Assembly (NCBI GenBank): GCA_030295235.1
Contig: AP026124.1
Span: 496,001-560,000 of the forward strand
Length of the DNA stretch: 64,000 bases
Origin: Fistulifera solaris
Lineage: Eukaryota > Bacillariophyta > Bacillariophyceae > Naviculales > Stauroneidaceae
Direction of reading: 5' to 3'
Below, piece after piece: positions 31,526-41,868 of this stretch; within the stretch, counting starts at the first letter, position 1, and every line of letters starts with the position of its first letter. The translations under genes and the position numbers were made by a program. The notes below the pieces were generated by a model that was not told the DNA's origin, made no database searches, and worked only from the letters and a program-made list of their open reading frames with translations.

Positions 31526-32504
31526 TCATTGCGCCCGACGACGTTTTGCCGGCGGTCCATCGCCCCTATGCTGATCGCGACGCAAAGGATGATGTTTCAG
31601 CATTTCAAAGGAAAAGCCAGATCGTTCTGGAGTGGGACCACCGTCTTCCCAGCCTTGTACGGCCCATCCTGCTTTTCCGAATGCTTTACTCCCATACCCT
31701 GCCTTCCATCCGTTCCGACCAAACGCCACTGCTAATCCAGCAAACTCCCCGCTCGAAGTACTTGGCTGTCCTGCTCGCAAACCGACATGCTTCGGTCCCG
31801 CTGGTATTACTCTTTTTGTTGTTCCGCACGGGGCGTCGCCAATTTGACTTCTACAGGTCGTCCGTGAATGTTGATGGGTTGTACTTCGATGGCCTTTTGT
31901 GCCCCCTGCGACCCATTTTCAAATGTCACAAAGCCAAAGCCTCGACTGCGCATTGTTGTCTGGTCTAACATGACAATCGCATCCACAACTGCACCAAACT
32001 GTTCAAATATCTGTTTGAGTTCTTCGTGATCGACTTGCGGCGGCAGTCCTCCGACAAACACTTTATTGTGCAACTGTTCCGGTGTCAATTCGGCTTCGAC
32101 CGGTGGAGCGGGTGCTGCCGCGGGGCCATCATCACCGTGATGTATGGAAGGAGGAGCAAGGCCTCTGGCTTGTGCGCGTTTGACATCGACGATTTTGTGA
32201 TTGACTTCGTGTTTGGCTTCGTTCATGACTAAATCGACCGTCGATGCATCACTAAACACAACAAACGCAAAGCCTCGTGGTTCACCAGTTTGACGATTCT
32301 TCATGACTGTGCGAGTAAAGAAGACGAAATTGAGAAGGAAGTCATAGAAGGAACGAGACAAACTGCATTCTAAGACGCACCTTCGACGGATGCGACGGGC
32401 CCGTACTGTTCGAAATGCCATCGCAAGGATTCTTCTGTCGTTTGCCACGAAAGACCGCCGACAAAAATCTTGCCATGATCCATTAATATGTTTTTGTCTG
32501 TCAT
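31526..32504 (-). CDS. Two-RRM hnRNP-type RNA-binding protein (frame shifted once)
   Basis: Exon 1 (32504-32381) and exon 2 (32306-31526) join across a 74-base GTGCGT...CACAG intron. RRM1 has RNP2 KIFVGGL and, after the splice, RNP1 RGFAFVVF. RRM2 (about residues 115-190) has KVFVGGL and RGFGFVTF. The tandem, with the linker and the spacing of the two RNPs, resembles DAZAP1/Musashi/hnRNP A-B proteins that act in mRNA splicing, transport or translation. At an AAAAA run (minus strand; 31813-31817) one A appears to be missing. Adding it continues EQQK into RVIPAGPKHVGLRAGQP and a glycine/tryptophan-rich tail ending AKRRRAQ, a nuclear signal, for about 301 residues. Without it the protein stops after RRM2. 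It is convergent with TRIP13. Confidence 0.85.
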
Positions 32505-33003
32505 TTTGTGAAACAAAAACGATCTTGAACTTGTTTGTTCTACTCGAATGAGGGCTCTCTTTCTGCTTTGTTTGTCGCGACTTCGATTTATTGCACTACA
32601 ACTTTATACAACAGTACACGGTACCGGTACCTGGTACCCGGGGACCGTACTGGCAAAGGAGTATATGTTACACGTACCGGTACGATCTACGTCTACCTGG
32701 TACAAGTACGGAGTAAATCGTACCAGTATCCCGTGTCAAAATCTCCTTTCCTCCTCCGCAAATCGCGGTGTAATCATAGTTTTTCGACTTTCGACAATAA
32801 ACAATAAACCATGAAGCCATTTCTTTAGCTAGCTATTACACCACCACACTGATTGCTCAAACAACGTTCCGACGTTCCACATCCGACTTCCAACTTACCT
32901 AATCTTTGATTTCAAGTTATTGATGAACACCCGGTATGCCGCATAAATAAGTATAAGGACAAAGCAAAATGTATTCACTACACTAGATACTTGTTTCGTG
33001 TGT
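32505..33003. other. Intergenic with clustered GGTACC/ACCGGT palindromes
   Basis: Between 32614 and 32730 the sequence is dense in GGTACCGGTACC, ACCTGGTAC and CGTACCGGTACG words, plus TACGGAGTA. This looks like a short, palindrome-rich intergenic repeat. No gene. Confidence 0.6.
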
Positions 33004-34972
33004 TTAGTTCTTCTCTTTGCTTTCAGGATTGACAAAGATTTCCATCTTTTCTGTTCGTGGGTTAAATACCATTGATCGTTCACGACGAGCCGTTGCTACT
33101 TGATCTTCCATCTTCTGTCGAAGCTCAGCAATGCGCTGTCTCTCTTTTTCTCGTGCCGCTTGAAATTCGGCCATATCTTCTAGGGCTGCCTTTCGCAACC
33201 CTTTCCGCGCGTCTAGCATTTCTTGCAGGTCAGCGGCCGTGAGACAGTCAAGCCACTTGGCGTACTCTTCGCGATTGGAGCCTCCCGGTGTCAAAATCTC
33301 GGTGGCTAGCAGTTCGGCGCCAACTAGTTGCACTTCAAAATCCTTCCAGCTTGGGCATTTGGAACGAAGAATGGCATAGGTGGGTTTCAGACCCGTCACG
33401 AAAGCTTTGAGAGCTTCGTCTTGCGCCGGATCGTTCGACCCAAATCGTGGAACAATGTACGAGAGTAAACTGATCTTGTCCTCAATTTCAATAGCCGCTG
33501 TCTCCATTCCAACTGGCTTCCAGAAATCTTCTTGGGGCATTCGTAGACCAAGACCTTCTCTCAGTGCCAACATCTGCATATCATTCCCATTGAACGCTGG
33601 ATCGCAGATCAAGTCGGCCGCCAATTGTGATTGCATACTGAACGTAAACGAGAATTTATCCATTTTCATGAGCACTTCGTAGATTGCTGGGAGATGTTGA
33701 ATATTCCTTTCGATAGAAGCTTTTAAAGTCTCCTTGTCATCTGCTGTCTCAAGAGCACGTGTCAAGCGAGGTACCACGAGCTTCTTGTCACGATCTTCCA
33801 TGATAGGAAGCATCCATAACAAACTCTGCAGAGACCGTTCCAAATTTTCGAAATCGATACAGTCATCTTGAAACCCTTTGGTTGCTTGAACCACATACAC
33901 GTTGTTGGCTTTGTTGGGTTTTATAAGTTTTTGTAATGGTCCTGCGTTCATTTCAGCGGCATTCTCTGGCGAAATGTCGAAACCTCTCAAGTTTTCCCAA
34001 CCATCTCCCGCCGAAAAATGAAAGAAACTTCCCGTCATCCACATGTGCTGATCGTCATTGTATTGTTGCCAAATTCTTGTTCGAGCTTCTGTAAATTTGT
34101 CTTTGACACCGTCCTTGCCAACAAAAGTAACAATCATGGAACCACCGGGCTTGATGAGATACCAAGCGCTGCGAAAGACTTCGCGTGGATTGGTCAAGTA
34201 GTCGACAGTGCATGTCATGACAATCATATCAAATGGTTCCTTCGCCAACATACGAAGATCATCATTGTCTACATCCCGCTCTTTGACAACTTTATTGAGA
34301 TCGACGACCAACGTATGGGTCAAAGATGGATTTTGTTTCATATCGGCCTCATTCGCACCGACTCCCACATGGCGTGACAATTTCAGATCGGGAGGAAAGT
34401 ACGAATTCGCTCCGGCTCCTAATTCCAGCACCGACATTCCATCCCGCATATAAAATGCAAAATGCGCTTGCAATTTGGCAATCCCATCTTCATCCATGAC
34501 ACTGCTGGGTTCTTCCGTTTGCGACCAGTATTGCAAAGGATCAAACGCCACTTCTTTGGCCTTTTCCAAATCATCTTCTTTCGGTACTTGCGGCATACCC
34601 GATAAGATGGTCGTTAAACTCGAGACCGCTTTTTGTTGCTCCATCGCGGACGCTTCACCGGCCGATTTGAAAATGCTTTCATCGTACGGCCAAATCACGG
34701 GCCATTTCCAAATATTGGCTCCTACACGCAATCCGGGAGCTTCTTTGGCTTTTTCGTCTAAGTCCGCCATGGGTAATTTCTTCTTTTCTTGTTCTTCTCT
34801 CATTTTTTTTAATCATAGGACCGATGATCATGGGTGGCGGCACGGCGGAGAGCCCGGTGGCGCGTCGCGTGGATGCCGATGGAATCATTGTCGTCCATGC
34901 CGTTGAAGAGGGTATATGAAACGTCGATAAAATGCTGATAGCCGTAAATAATTTCATTTTTTTAGTTGTCAT
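33004..34972 (-). CDS. SAM-dependent methyltransferase, plastid-type presequence (frame shifted once)
   Basis: Joined across a run of eight A (minus strand; plus 34803-34810), the frame gives about 655 residues; with seven A, PMIIGPMIKK continues into MREEQEKKKLPMADL. The N-terminus MTTKKMKLFTAISILSTF ends at TAW, a signal peptide followed by a short S/T-rich stretch, as in plastid preproteins. Residues about 150-260 form a class I methyltransferase: MSVLELGAGANSYFPP (motif I), HTLVVDLN, PFDMIVMTCTVDYLTNP (motif IV) and AWYLIKPGGSMIVTFVGKDG (motif V-VI). A long alpha-helical C-terminal half follows, ending with a charged coiled coil (FQAAREKERQRIAELRQKMEDQ). Substrate unknown. If the run is correct as read, the methyltransferase would lack its targeting signal. 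Confidence 0.8.
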
Positions 34973-35132
34973 TACGAAATATACGAAACTTTCAAGTCGA
35001 ACAACTCTTATGAATTGTCGGGGTTGATGGATTTTGCTTTGTCAAAAAAGCATCTGGAAAACTGACTTCAACTTGGCTCTTTGCGCACTTTTGATGTGGG
35101 CTTGTACGTCGTGCGTCAATGGTTCTTTGACG

Positions 35133-35154
35133 CATGACTTAAGTCCAGTCGTAG
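35133..35154 (+). repeat. Diverged hairpin element copy
   Basis: CATGACTTAAGTCCAGTCGTAG, split as CATGACT, six bases, CAGTCGTAG. It resembles the dispersed element and lies just before the 34-bp array. Confidence 0.5.
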
Positions 35155-35174
35155 TTAAGTTGAGGGTAGAATGG

Positions 35175-35416
35175 GACTGTGGTGTTTTCACGTACCCAGA
35201 AAATATGGGTGTGTGGTGTTTTCACGTACCCAGAAAATATGGGGGTGTGGTGTTTTCACGTACCCAGAAAATATGGGCGTGTGGTGTTTTCACGTACCCA
35301 GAAAATATGGGGGAGTGGTGTTTTCACGTACCCAAAAAATATGGGCGGGTGGTGTTTTCACGTACCCAGAAAATATGGGAGTGTGGTGTTTTCACGTACC
35401 CGGAAAATATGGGCGT
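35175..35416. repeat. Minisatellite, 34-bp unit, 7 copies
   Basis: Unit GTGGTGTTTTCACGTACC followed by CAGAAAATATGGGNGT. Seven copies with few changes. Because 34 is not a multiple of three, all frames read through it with the same peptide-like pattern, which explains long spurious frames here. Each unit carries a CACGTA word. Confidence 0.95.
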
Positions 35417-35756
35417 GTGCGAACGACGAAACGCGAAAACTTTTTGAGAAAGACGCCTTTCGGCGTCTGCCCATCGCTCGCGAGCAATAAAAATACAAAA
35501 AGGTCCACCCGCATGGAGCATGAAGTGGTTGCCGACTTGTTTGCTTGTTCTTGTTGTTGGGCTTAACCTTGAACTCCGTACGACGGATGCACGAATTGAG
35601 AGCAAACTCTCCCTCCAATCGTTCCTTTGCACTTTTTTTTCAACGGAACAAAAAAGAAATATATGCACAACAAACAACTCACTTCACACACCTTGTCACC
35701 TCTCATCATTACACATCATTGTACAGTATAACAACGAATAAACATTTTACGAAATC

Positions 35757-37398
35757 ATGAAGTTAGATCCCACCGTACTGCGCACGATGCACACCAACGA
35801 CTTTCGTGTCTTGGAAGCCGTCGAACAAGGAATGAAGAACCACGCGCTCGTGCCACTCCCTCTCGTTTCGTCCATTGCCAATTTACGACACGGAGGTGTG
35901 CACAAAATTGTTTCCAGTTTATTGCGTGATAAATTACTCAGTCACGAAAAGAAGAATGGACATGATGGCTATCGCATTACGAATGCGGGTTACGATATTC
36001 TGGCTTTGCACTATTTGAAAACACGAAAACAAATTGCGGCCTTGGGGCAAAAAAGTCGGAACTGGCAAAGAAAGTGATATTTATCTAGGAGCTACACCAT
36101 CGGGGAAGCAAGTAGTATTAAAATTTCATCGACTCGGACGAACATCCTTTCGAAATGTCAAAAAGAAGCGTGATTATTTTGGCAAGGCGGTGCAACAGGC
36201 CCATTCTTGGTTGTTTTTGAGTCGATTGTCCGCCTTGAAAGAATACGCCTTCATGAAGGCATTGCACGACGTCCAATATCCGACACCAACTCCCATTGCA
36301 CAGAATCGTCACGTCGTCGTCATGAGTCTAGTGCGAGGGATGCCATTGTATCAGATATTCCCCAAACAGCTCTCGGCCGATCAGGCGGCAGATATCTATC
36401 AACAAGCCATCGGTATCGCGGCACGCTTGGCACGACAACACGGTCTAGTACATTGCGACTTGAACGAATTCAACTTGTTGGTGGACTTGTCGGGCGTACA
36501 ATCGTTGGCAACACAAGATTCGGACGATCCGTACGTGAGACATTCGGGTCAATCGGTGGCGGGGGAAAAGTCCATGGGGGCCTTGTCGAAACCGGCTTGG
36601 GAGCAATCGTTAGAACAGGGAGATGATTTGACGGTCATGCCAGAACCGGCCGAGCGATTGGAGAACGGTGAGCCGAAACCTGTCGTGACACTTATTGATT
36701 TTCCGCAAATGATTTCCATCAAGCACCCCAACGCGCAAGAGTTGTACGAGAGGGATTTGGCGTGTTTACGTAAATTCTTTGAAGTGAAACTTCATTGTCA
36801 AATACCGGAAGATGAAGAAGAGCATGTGTCGTGGACGTCTATTATGGCGTTGCAACCTGAGTCTGTACAGACGCGATTGGATTCCGAACTGAAAGCGAGC
36901 GGCTTCTCGGATGCCATGGGTCGAGGACTTGAGCTGTATTACTTTGATAGTGGTCCTCATACTGCTATGGACCATTTGAACGAAGAAGGAGAAGAAGAGG
37001 AGGAGGAGGAGGAGAGCGATAACGAATTTGACGATGAGCACGACGTGGAAGAGGAACAAGTCAATGATAACGAGTCGTCCTCGAGCAGCGATCCAGTTCC
37101 AAAACAAGATGTGAAAGAAACAACAAAGGTTTTAACCACAACTTCAAAAGTGGAGATTGACATGGATGCCCTCGCACTCGATGACGTAAGCGTGGACCAT
37201 GATTTGGTAGATCTCTTGGATAGCGAACAACTTCGTTCAATAGCACATTCAAGAGCATTGGAACACGCCAAAGAGCGTGTTCGTCGTCAGCTGGAAGAAG
37301 AAAAACGAAAGTCAAGGCGACAAGGTGCTTTTCGAAAAGGCAATAAGAACAAAACATACGTTAAGGGCAAGCGTGTGATGAGTGATGCAATATTCTAG
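35757..37398 (+). CDS. RIOK2: RIO2 atypical protein kinase (frame shifted once)
   Basis: RIO2 is a 40S ribosome-maturation ATPase/kinase. The N-terminal winged helix is present: MKLDPTVLRTMHTNDFRVLEAVEQGMKNH...YRITNAGYDILALHYL. The frame changes at six A (36049-36054). With five A, KQIAALGQK continues into VGTGKESDIYLG, the RIO2 P-loop, giving about 546 residues. Kinase motifs: VVLKFHRLGRTSFR (lysine), HGLVHCDLNEFNLLV (catalytic loop) and VVTLIDFPQM (the metal-binding D). An insert of about 50 residues lies between the last two. The C-terminus is highly acidic (GEEEEEEEESDNEFDDEHDVEEE) and ends in a lysine/arginine-rich helix. RIO2 is essential in other eukaryotes, so the frame change is probably an error in the run length. 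Confidence 0.92.
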
Positions 37399-37515
37399 CT
37401 TGGTGTGTTTGGAGATATGCTGAAGAAATACTGTGATATTTACGATTCAGGGTTACTACGTTTATCATTGGTTTGGTTATAAGTGTAAACTTATTACACT
37501 TAGATTACTTTGAAA

Positions 37516-38097
37516 TCAACGAAATTGCTTCATTTTGAGCTGTGCGGCTTCCGCTTCTTGTATTTGCATGGCTTTGGCCAACAAACCATCATCGCCCACG
37601 GCAAAAGAGGGCAACATTGTGTCTAGTTGACTTACTTGCTGACACATGACACAGTAAACAGCCTGTGAAGCCTTCTGGTTAACTTGAAGAAAAGTAGCAC
37701 AGTTGGGACACTGCACGACAGTGGCGCGTCCCTGGCCGATGGACTGGTAGACATGTCTCATGCCTTTCATGCGAACCGTCTGCCCATTCTCGAGATGCTG
37801 GACAGTATCCTCATGATATCGCCGGACCTTCTCTTTATCGACTTTTGCAGCAGGCCCAGCCGATGACTTGCTGGATTGAAATGACGAATAGAGTCGGTGT
37901 TGCTCGCGCATTACTTCGGGGTCGTTCATCAACATGGTAATATCGACATCGACAAATGATTCGGAACTTGGGGCAGCTTTGGCCGCCTCCTCAAACTGCC
38001 GAAATCGCTTCGCTTGTTCTTCAATCAAGCGAGTCATTCGTTCACTCTGCTCTTGTTGTGGAAAGGACAAGCTGCTGTTAGATAAAGATCGATACAT
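37516..38097 (-). CDS. Zinc-ribbon protein of unknown function
   Basis: Single exon, 193 residues. The N-terminal half is a helical, charged region (SERMTRLIEEQAKRFRQFEEAAK). The C-terminal part has one four-cysteine zinc ribbon, CPNCATFLQV...AVYCVMCQQV, preceded by VYQSIGQGRATVVQ. The ribbon resembles the short LSD1/zinc-ribbon fingers of plants and algae, but the rest does not match. It is convergent with RIO2 (117 bases between stops). Function unknown. Confidence 0.75.
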   Translation of the reverse strand: MYRSLSNSSLSFPQQEQSERMTRLIEEQAKRFRQFEEAAKAAPSSESFVDVDITMLMNDPEVMREQHRLYSSFQSSKSSAGPAAKVDKEKVRRYHEDTVQHLENGQTVRMKGMRHVYQSIGQGRATVVQCPNCATFLQVNQKASQAVYCVMCQQVSQLDTMLPSFAVGDDGLLAKAMQIQEAEAAQLKMKQFR

Positions 38098-39100
38098 TTT
38101 GATTTACCGTTGTGTTTTGCCTCGAAATACATTTCATTAATGAAGGGTGTCGACTTTGGCGTCGATTGCCGGCCACTGAAATCTTTTTTAATTCCGCCGT
38201 CGGAGTTTCAAAATGAGAACTTGAGGGAACCCTTGCGTCAGCTGGCGCCTTCCGCGATCTTAGCGGCAAATAGCCCGTCTTTTATGTTTTCAATTCCCAC
38301 CGCACCGCACCGCGTCGGGACTCTCGGAGACGTGCTGGCAGTGAGAGCAGGTGAAAAGATGAAAATGAAACACATAGAAGCGTGAAGCAAGAAAAGGCAA
38401 GCAGTCGGCAAGCCCAAAATGTTGCTGACCGGTCGTGAAGACGAATGTTCGATTTGGTTCACACTTGAAGTTGTCTGTGTTCTGTCTTGCACTTTCGTAG
38501 GTCCCCTAAGTAACAAAAACAACAGCTGTCAGCTGTCACCACCGCACTGGATACAATGTAGGATTACAAATAATAAAAAAGACAAAGTAGAAAAAATAAC
38601 TGTAAGAACTTTAAGGGAAATGTGGGCCGTGGGTTCGGCAGTTCGGCATTCGGCATGCCTCGATCCTCGATCCTCTATCCTCGATCACAGATTGGTCATT
38701 TCGTGATATTCTGAGTGCTTCTTTAAATACTCGCTTTATGTCCAACTGCCGATGTCTTATGTCCCACGTCCCCAGCCATTCATGTTCGATGTTCGATATG
38801 CACTCTGGGTTGCAGCTCGCTCTCCGTTCTGCGCTCTACAAAAGGATACCTACCTGGTACCGGTACGAGATACCGGCACCATACTACGTAGTAGAAGGAC
38901 CTCCTATCTCCTATCCTCCTCTCGACGACTCAATTTCAGTCCCGTCAAGGTTTGTCCTTGCATTGCAGACTGCGCCGAACTGGATGTTGTTGTCGTCAAA
39001 ATATCTCATGTGTTGTGTTAGGTTGTTGTTCTCTTTGACGTAAAAGTCTTTCTATAGAAGATTTTCTCTTTCAAACAGTCTTAAGGCACGCGGAAACATT
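38098..39100. other. Intergenic, about 1 kb, with short direct repeats and palindromes
   Basis: No gene. Near 38635-38695 there are short direct repeats of TTCGGCA and of CCTCGAT/CCTCTAT. Near 38850-38890 lies a cluster of ACCTGGTACCGGTACG palindromes and TACTACGTAGTA. Confidence 0.55.
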
Positions 39101-40161
39101 ATGATAAATATAATTGTGGGAGGCTTTCTGTCTCTTCCGGGCTTGTTGCTTCATATCGTCACTGCCCCCGTCATTGCTTTGCTTTCTGCCCCAGCCATGA
39201 TCTTTCTGGTATACAGTAAACCAAAACCGGCAAAGAAAGCATTATCGACTGATCCTTCTTCAAAAAGGGTTATTGTGACGGGAGGGAGTAGCGGAATTGG
39301 CAAAAGCATTGCTGTCGCAGCCGCAAAGAAAGGAGTCGCGGAAGTGATTATAATTGCCCGAAACAAGGAACGTCTCGAAGAAGCGAGAAAAGAAATCACG
39401 CAAGCAAATTCATCGATCGTCGTTAAAGCTCTTTCTGTGGATGTTGGAAGACCCGACTCTCTTGCTGAAGCAGCCAAAGAAATTTTCACACAAGACCAAA
39501 AGCCACCCAAAACCATACATTTGTTTTGTTGTGCCGGAGCCGCGTACCCACAGTACTTCCAAGACATTGCCCCGGAAGAATTCTCGAAAGCCGTCCACAC
39601 CAATCAACTGGGAAGCATCTTTACAGCGCAAGCGTTCGTGCCACTCATGACCAGTGGATCAGTCACCTTTGCAGCAGTGGGGCGGGACAGATTGGTGTGT
39701 TTGGATTGGCGTCGTATTCTCCCACTAAGTTTGCGTTGCGCGGATACGCTGAGTGTCTACATATTGAGCTTTGCGAAAGTCCTATCTACGTACAAATCGC
39801 TTATCCTCCCGATACGGATACACCTGGTTTTGTGGAAGAAAACAAAACAAAACCCTACGAAACGAAGAAAATATCCGAAATGGCTGGACTCGCCAACCCA
39901 GAGGATATCGGGGGGACCATGTTAAAGGAAGCATTGAAGGAAAATCCTCCATTCAATGTGTATTTTGGGCTAGAAGGGTGGCTTGTAACGACCCTCACCT
40001 GTGGATTTCAACCCGTCTCCACGGTTTTGGATGCCATGGCACAAGTTTCTATTATGTCAGTCACCCGTTGGATTTCTCTGTTCATTCTCAATGATTGGTA
40101 CAACATGATTCGAACGTATAAACGTGGTAAGGCGAATAATACATCAAGCAAACACGACTGA
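39101..40161 (+). CDS. 3-ketodihydrosphingosine reductase-like SDR (frame shifted once)
   Basis: Short-chain dehydrogenase of the KDSR/TSC10 group, which reduces 3-ketosphinganine in sphingolipid synthesis on the ER surface. Residues 1-40 hold a membrane anchor (PGLLLHIVTAPVIALLSAP). Then VIVTGGSSGIGKS (NADPH), a CCAGAAYP strand and, after the slip, SYSPTKFALRGYAECL with the catalytic YxxxK. IYVQIAYPPDTDTPGF is the KDSR-type loop. A C-terminal hydrophobic segment precedes a basic tail. The frame slips at TTT (39668-39670): one more T joins SVTF to CSSGAGQIGVFGLASYS. That gives 353 residues, similar to human KDSR (332). Without it the catalytic tyrosine would be lost. Confidence 0.85.
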
Positions 40162-40308
40162 GTGTGATACTTGTTCAACTGATAACAGTACCCTATCTGC
40201 GTGCAATCTTCTTGTAAACTCGCGCTTAAAGCCCCAACAACGATGTCTTTATGTATATACACATATCACCCTTTTCGCTACAACTTGCTAGTTCTTCTTT
40301 AAATAACC

Positions 40309-41478
40309 TCACTTACGACGTAACGTGTGATGCACCAGAAGCGCCGTGATGGCGACAGCCGTATATAATTGAATCAAACTGCCGTACCACGGAGCCTCCC
40401 CTGCTTTCTTTTGCTCTTTCCTGTACACCACATCCGGATGATGAAATTGATCAAACAAGCGTACAAGGTTGCGTTCCAGCATGGCCACCGTCACCTTCCC
40501 GACCAATGGCACGTAAACAACTCCAGGGATTTTGAGGAGCGCTTCTTCGTCCACATTTTTGAATGAAGCAACATTGACCACAGTTGCATAGGGTTGAATC
40601 CATTCGGTTGGAAGCCTGTAGTTTTTCGTGGGCACACCGGTGATGACGATAGATGATTGTCGGACGCATTCTTCCGGTGTAAGTTCGCATTTGTGCAAAC
40701 GTCCTCCAGAAAATTTGTAAATCGAATTAATGTCAACTGAGAAAACCTCTGCACCGTCGTTGGCTAGCATGGCTGCCAGCGGGCGTCCCACAATCTCGGA
40801 TCGATTGATGATCGTTACCGTTCTACCCTCGAGTTGACGACCCACAGCTTTTGATTCATCGTAGCAGTTTGGGCATTTTTCCAGAATCTTGACAACGGAA
40901 AGAGCGGTACAAGGCAAAAGGCACTTTTGTGACTGATTCGGGTAATCCAAATAACGAACGTTTCGATACAAATTGGTGCGGTACGTGTGACAAAGCCCTT
41001 CCACATCACATTTAAAACTAACAGAATCGCGGAGGTAGTCATCTTGACTAGCACCGGAAAAAGATTCTTCTTGTCCGAAAATCGGATAATACACAATAAT
41101 GCCGTGAACTTTGGGGTCTTCGTTTGCTTTCATGAGTTCCGCCTCGACATCAATCGCGTCGTCCACACATCGTAATTCATATCGAAGACCGTCTGACTCG
41201 CAAGCCTTTCGTGTCCACTCGGCGTACTGTTTCGCTGCAGGATCTTTGTTGGCGAGTAGCCCTACTAAAAGCGGTGCATCTAGAAGCAAAAGAAAGCTAT
41301 TTCATGAGTTTTCCAAGTTGCGAGTGGGCACAGCGAGTGTTTCGTTCGACATACCGACGCCGTGGGCTTTCAAGGCCTCCACCTTGTCACGAATTTCCTT
41401 TCGAAACGGAGCAGCGACCACTCCGGCATCCACTTTCACTCCCTTGGAAGGGTCTGCGATAATCACGGGCTTTGACAT
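40309..41478 (-). CDS. Methylenetetrahydrofolate dehydrogenase, MTD1-like, with C-terminal membrane tail
   Basis: Exons 41478-41355 and 41279-40309 join across a 75-base GTATGT...CTAG intron (phase 1), giving 364 residues. The start MSKPVIIADPSKGVKVD is chosen at 41478; an upstream in-frame ATG (41610) would add 44 residues. The protein aligns in its parts with the yeast NAD-dependent MTD1: LVGLLANKDPAAKQYAEWTRKACE, VHGIIVYYPIFG, KCDVEGLC, LPCTALSVVKILE and INRSEIVGRPLAAMLANDGAEVFSVD (Rossmann). It would oxidise methylene-THF to methenyl-THF, supplying one-carbon units for purines. Unusual is a C-terminal hydrophobic helix (IQLYTAVAITALLVHHTLRRK), like a tail anchor, which the yeast enzyme does not have. 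Confidence 0.88.
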
Positions 41479-41868
41479 TCTTTTTGTAAATTGAGGAAAT
41501 TGATGATATGTTTGTTGTGTTTGTATTATTTTCTTTCGGGACGGTAAAAAAATCGCTTGATGGCGGGTGATGGCTGACGATGAATGAGCGGACAGACAGA
41601 CAGGTGGCACTATGATGAGTACCCCTGCCTGCCTGCCTACCCCACACTTTACAACAGATTATTCTTGAAGCCCGCTGGGACAATCGAAACTGAGAGGTTA
41701 AAAGAGAAAAAACTGCAAATTTCGAAAAGCTCATCTCGCTATAATTATGACAACTCCATCATCTAGCATCCAACTCCTTCCTCCGGCCTCAGCGTCTATC
41801 GTCCGAGCTTGCCATCGATATTGCTCAATCGCATATTGACAGACGTGAACAGGCGTATCTCCACCATT

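Larger units (their letters stand above)
34973..35756. other. Intergenic region with 34-bp minisatellite and two hairpins
   Basis: Divergent promoter region of the methyltransferase and RIO2 genes. Contains a hairpin-element copy (35133-35154), a seven-copy 34-bp array and a perfect 7-bp hairpin with a TTTC loop (35451-35468). Confidence 0.7.

Noticed and set aside
35175-35416. CRISPR-like array
   Set aside because: Units abut directly with no unique spacers, and the genome is eukaryotic; it is a minisatellite.
35034-35677. Long open frames on both strands with GVFTYPENMG- or VFSRTQKIW-like repeats
   Set aside because: They are read-through of the 34-bp minisatellite in all frames, not a protein.
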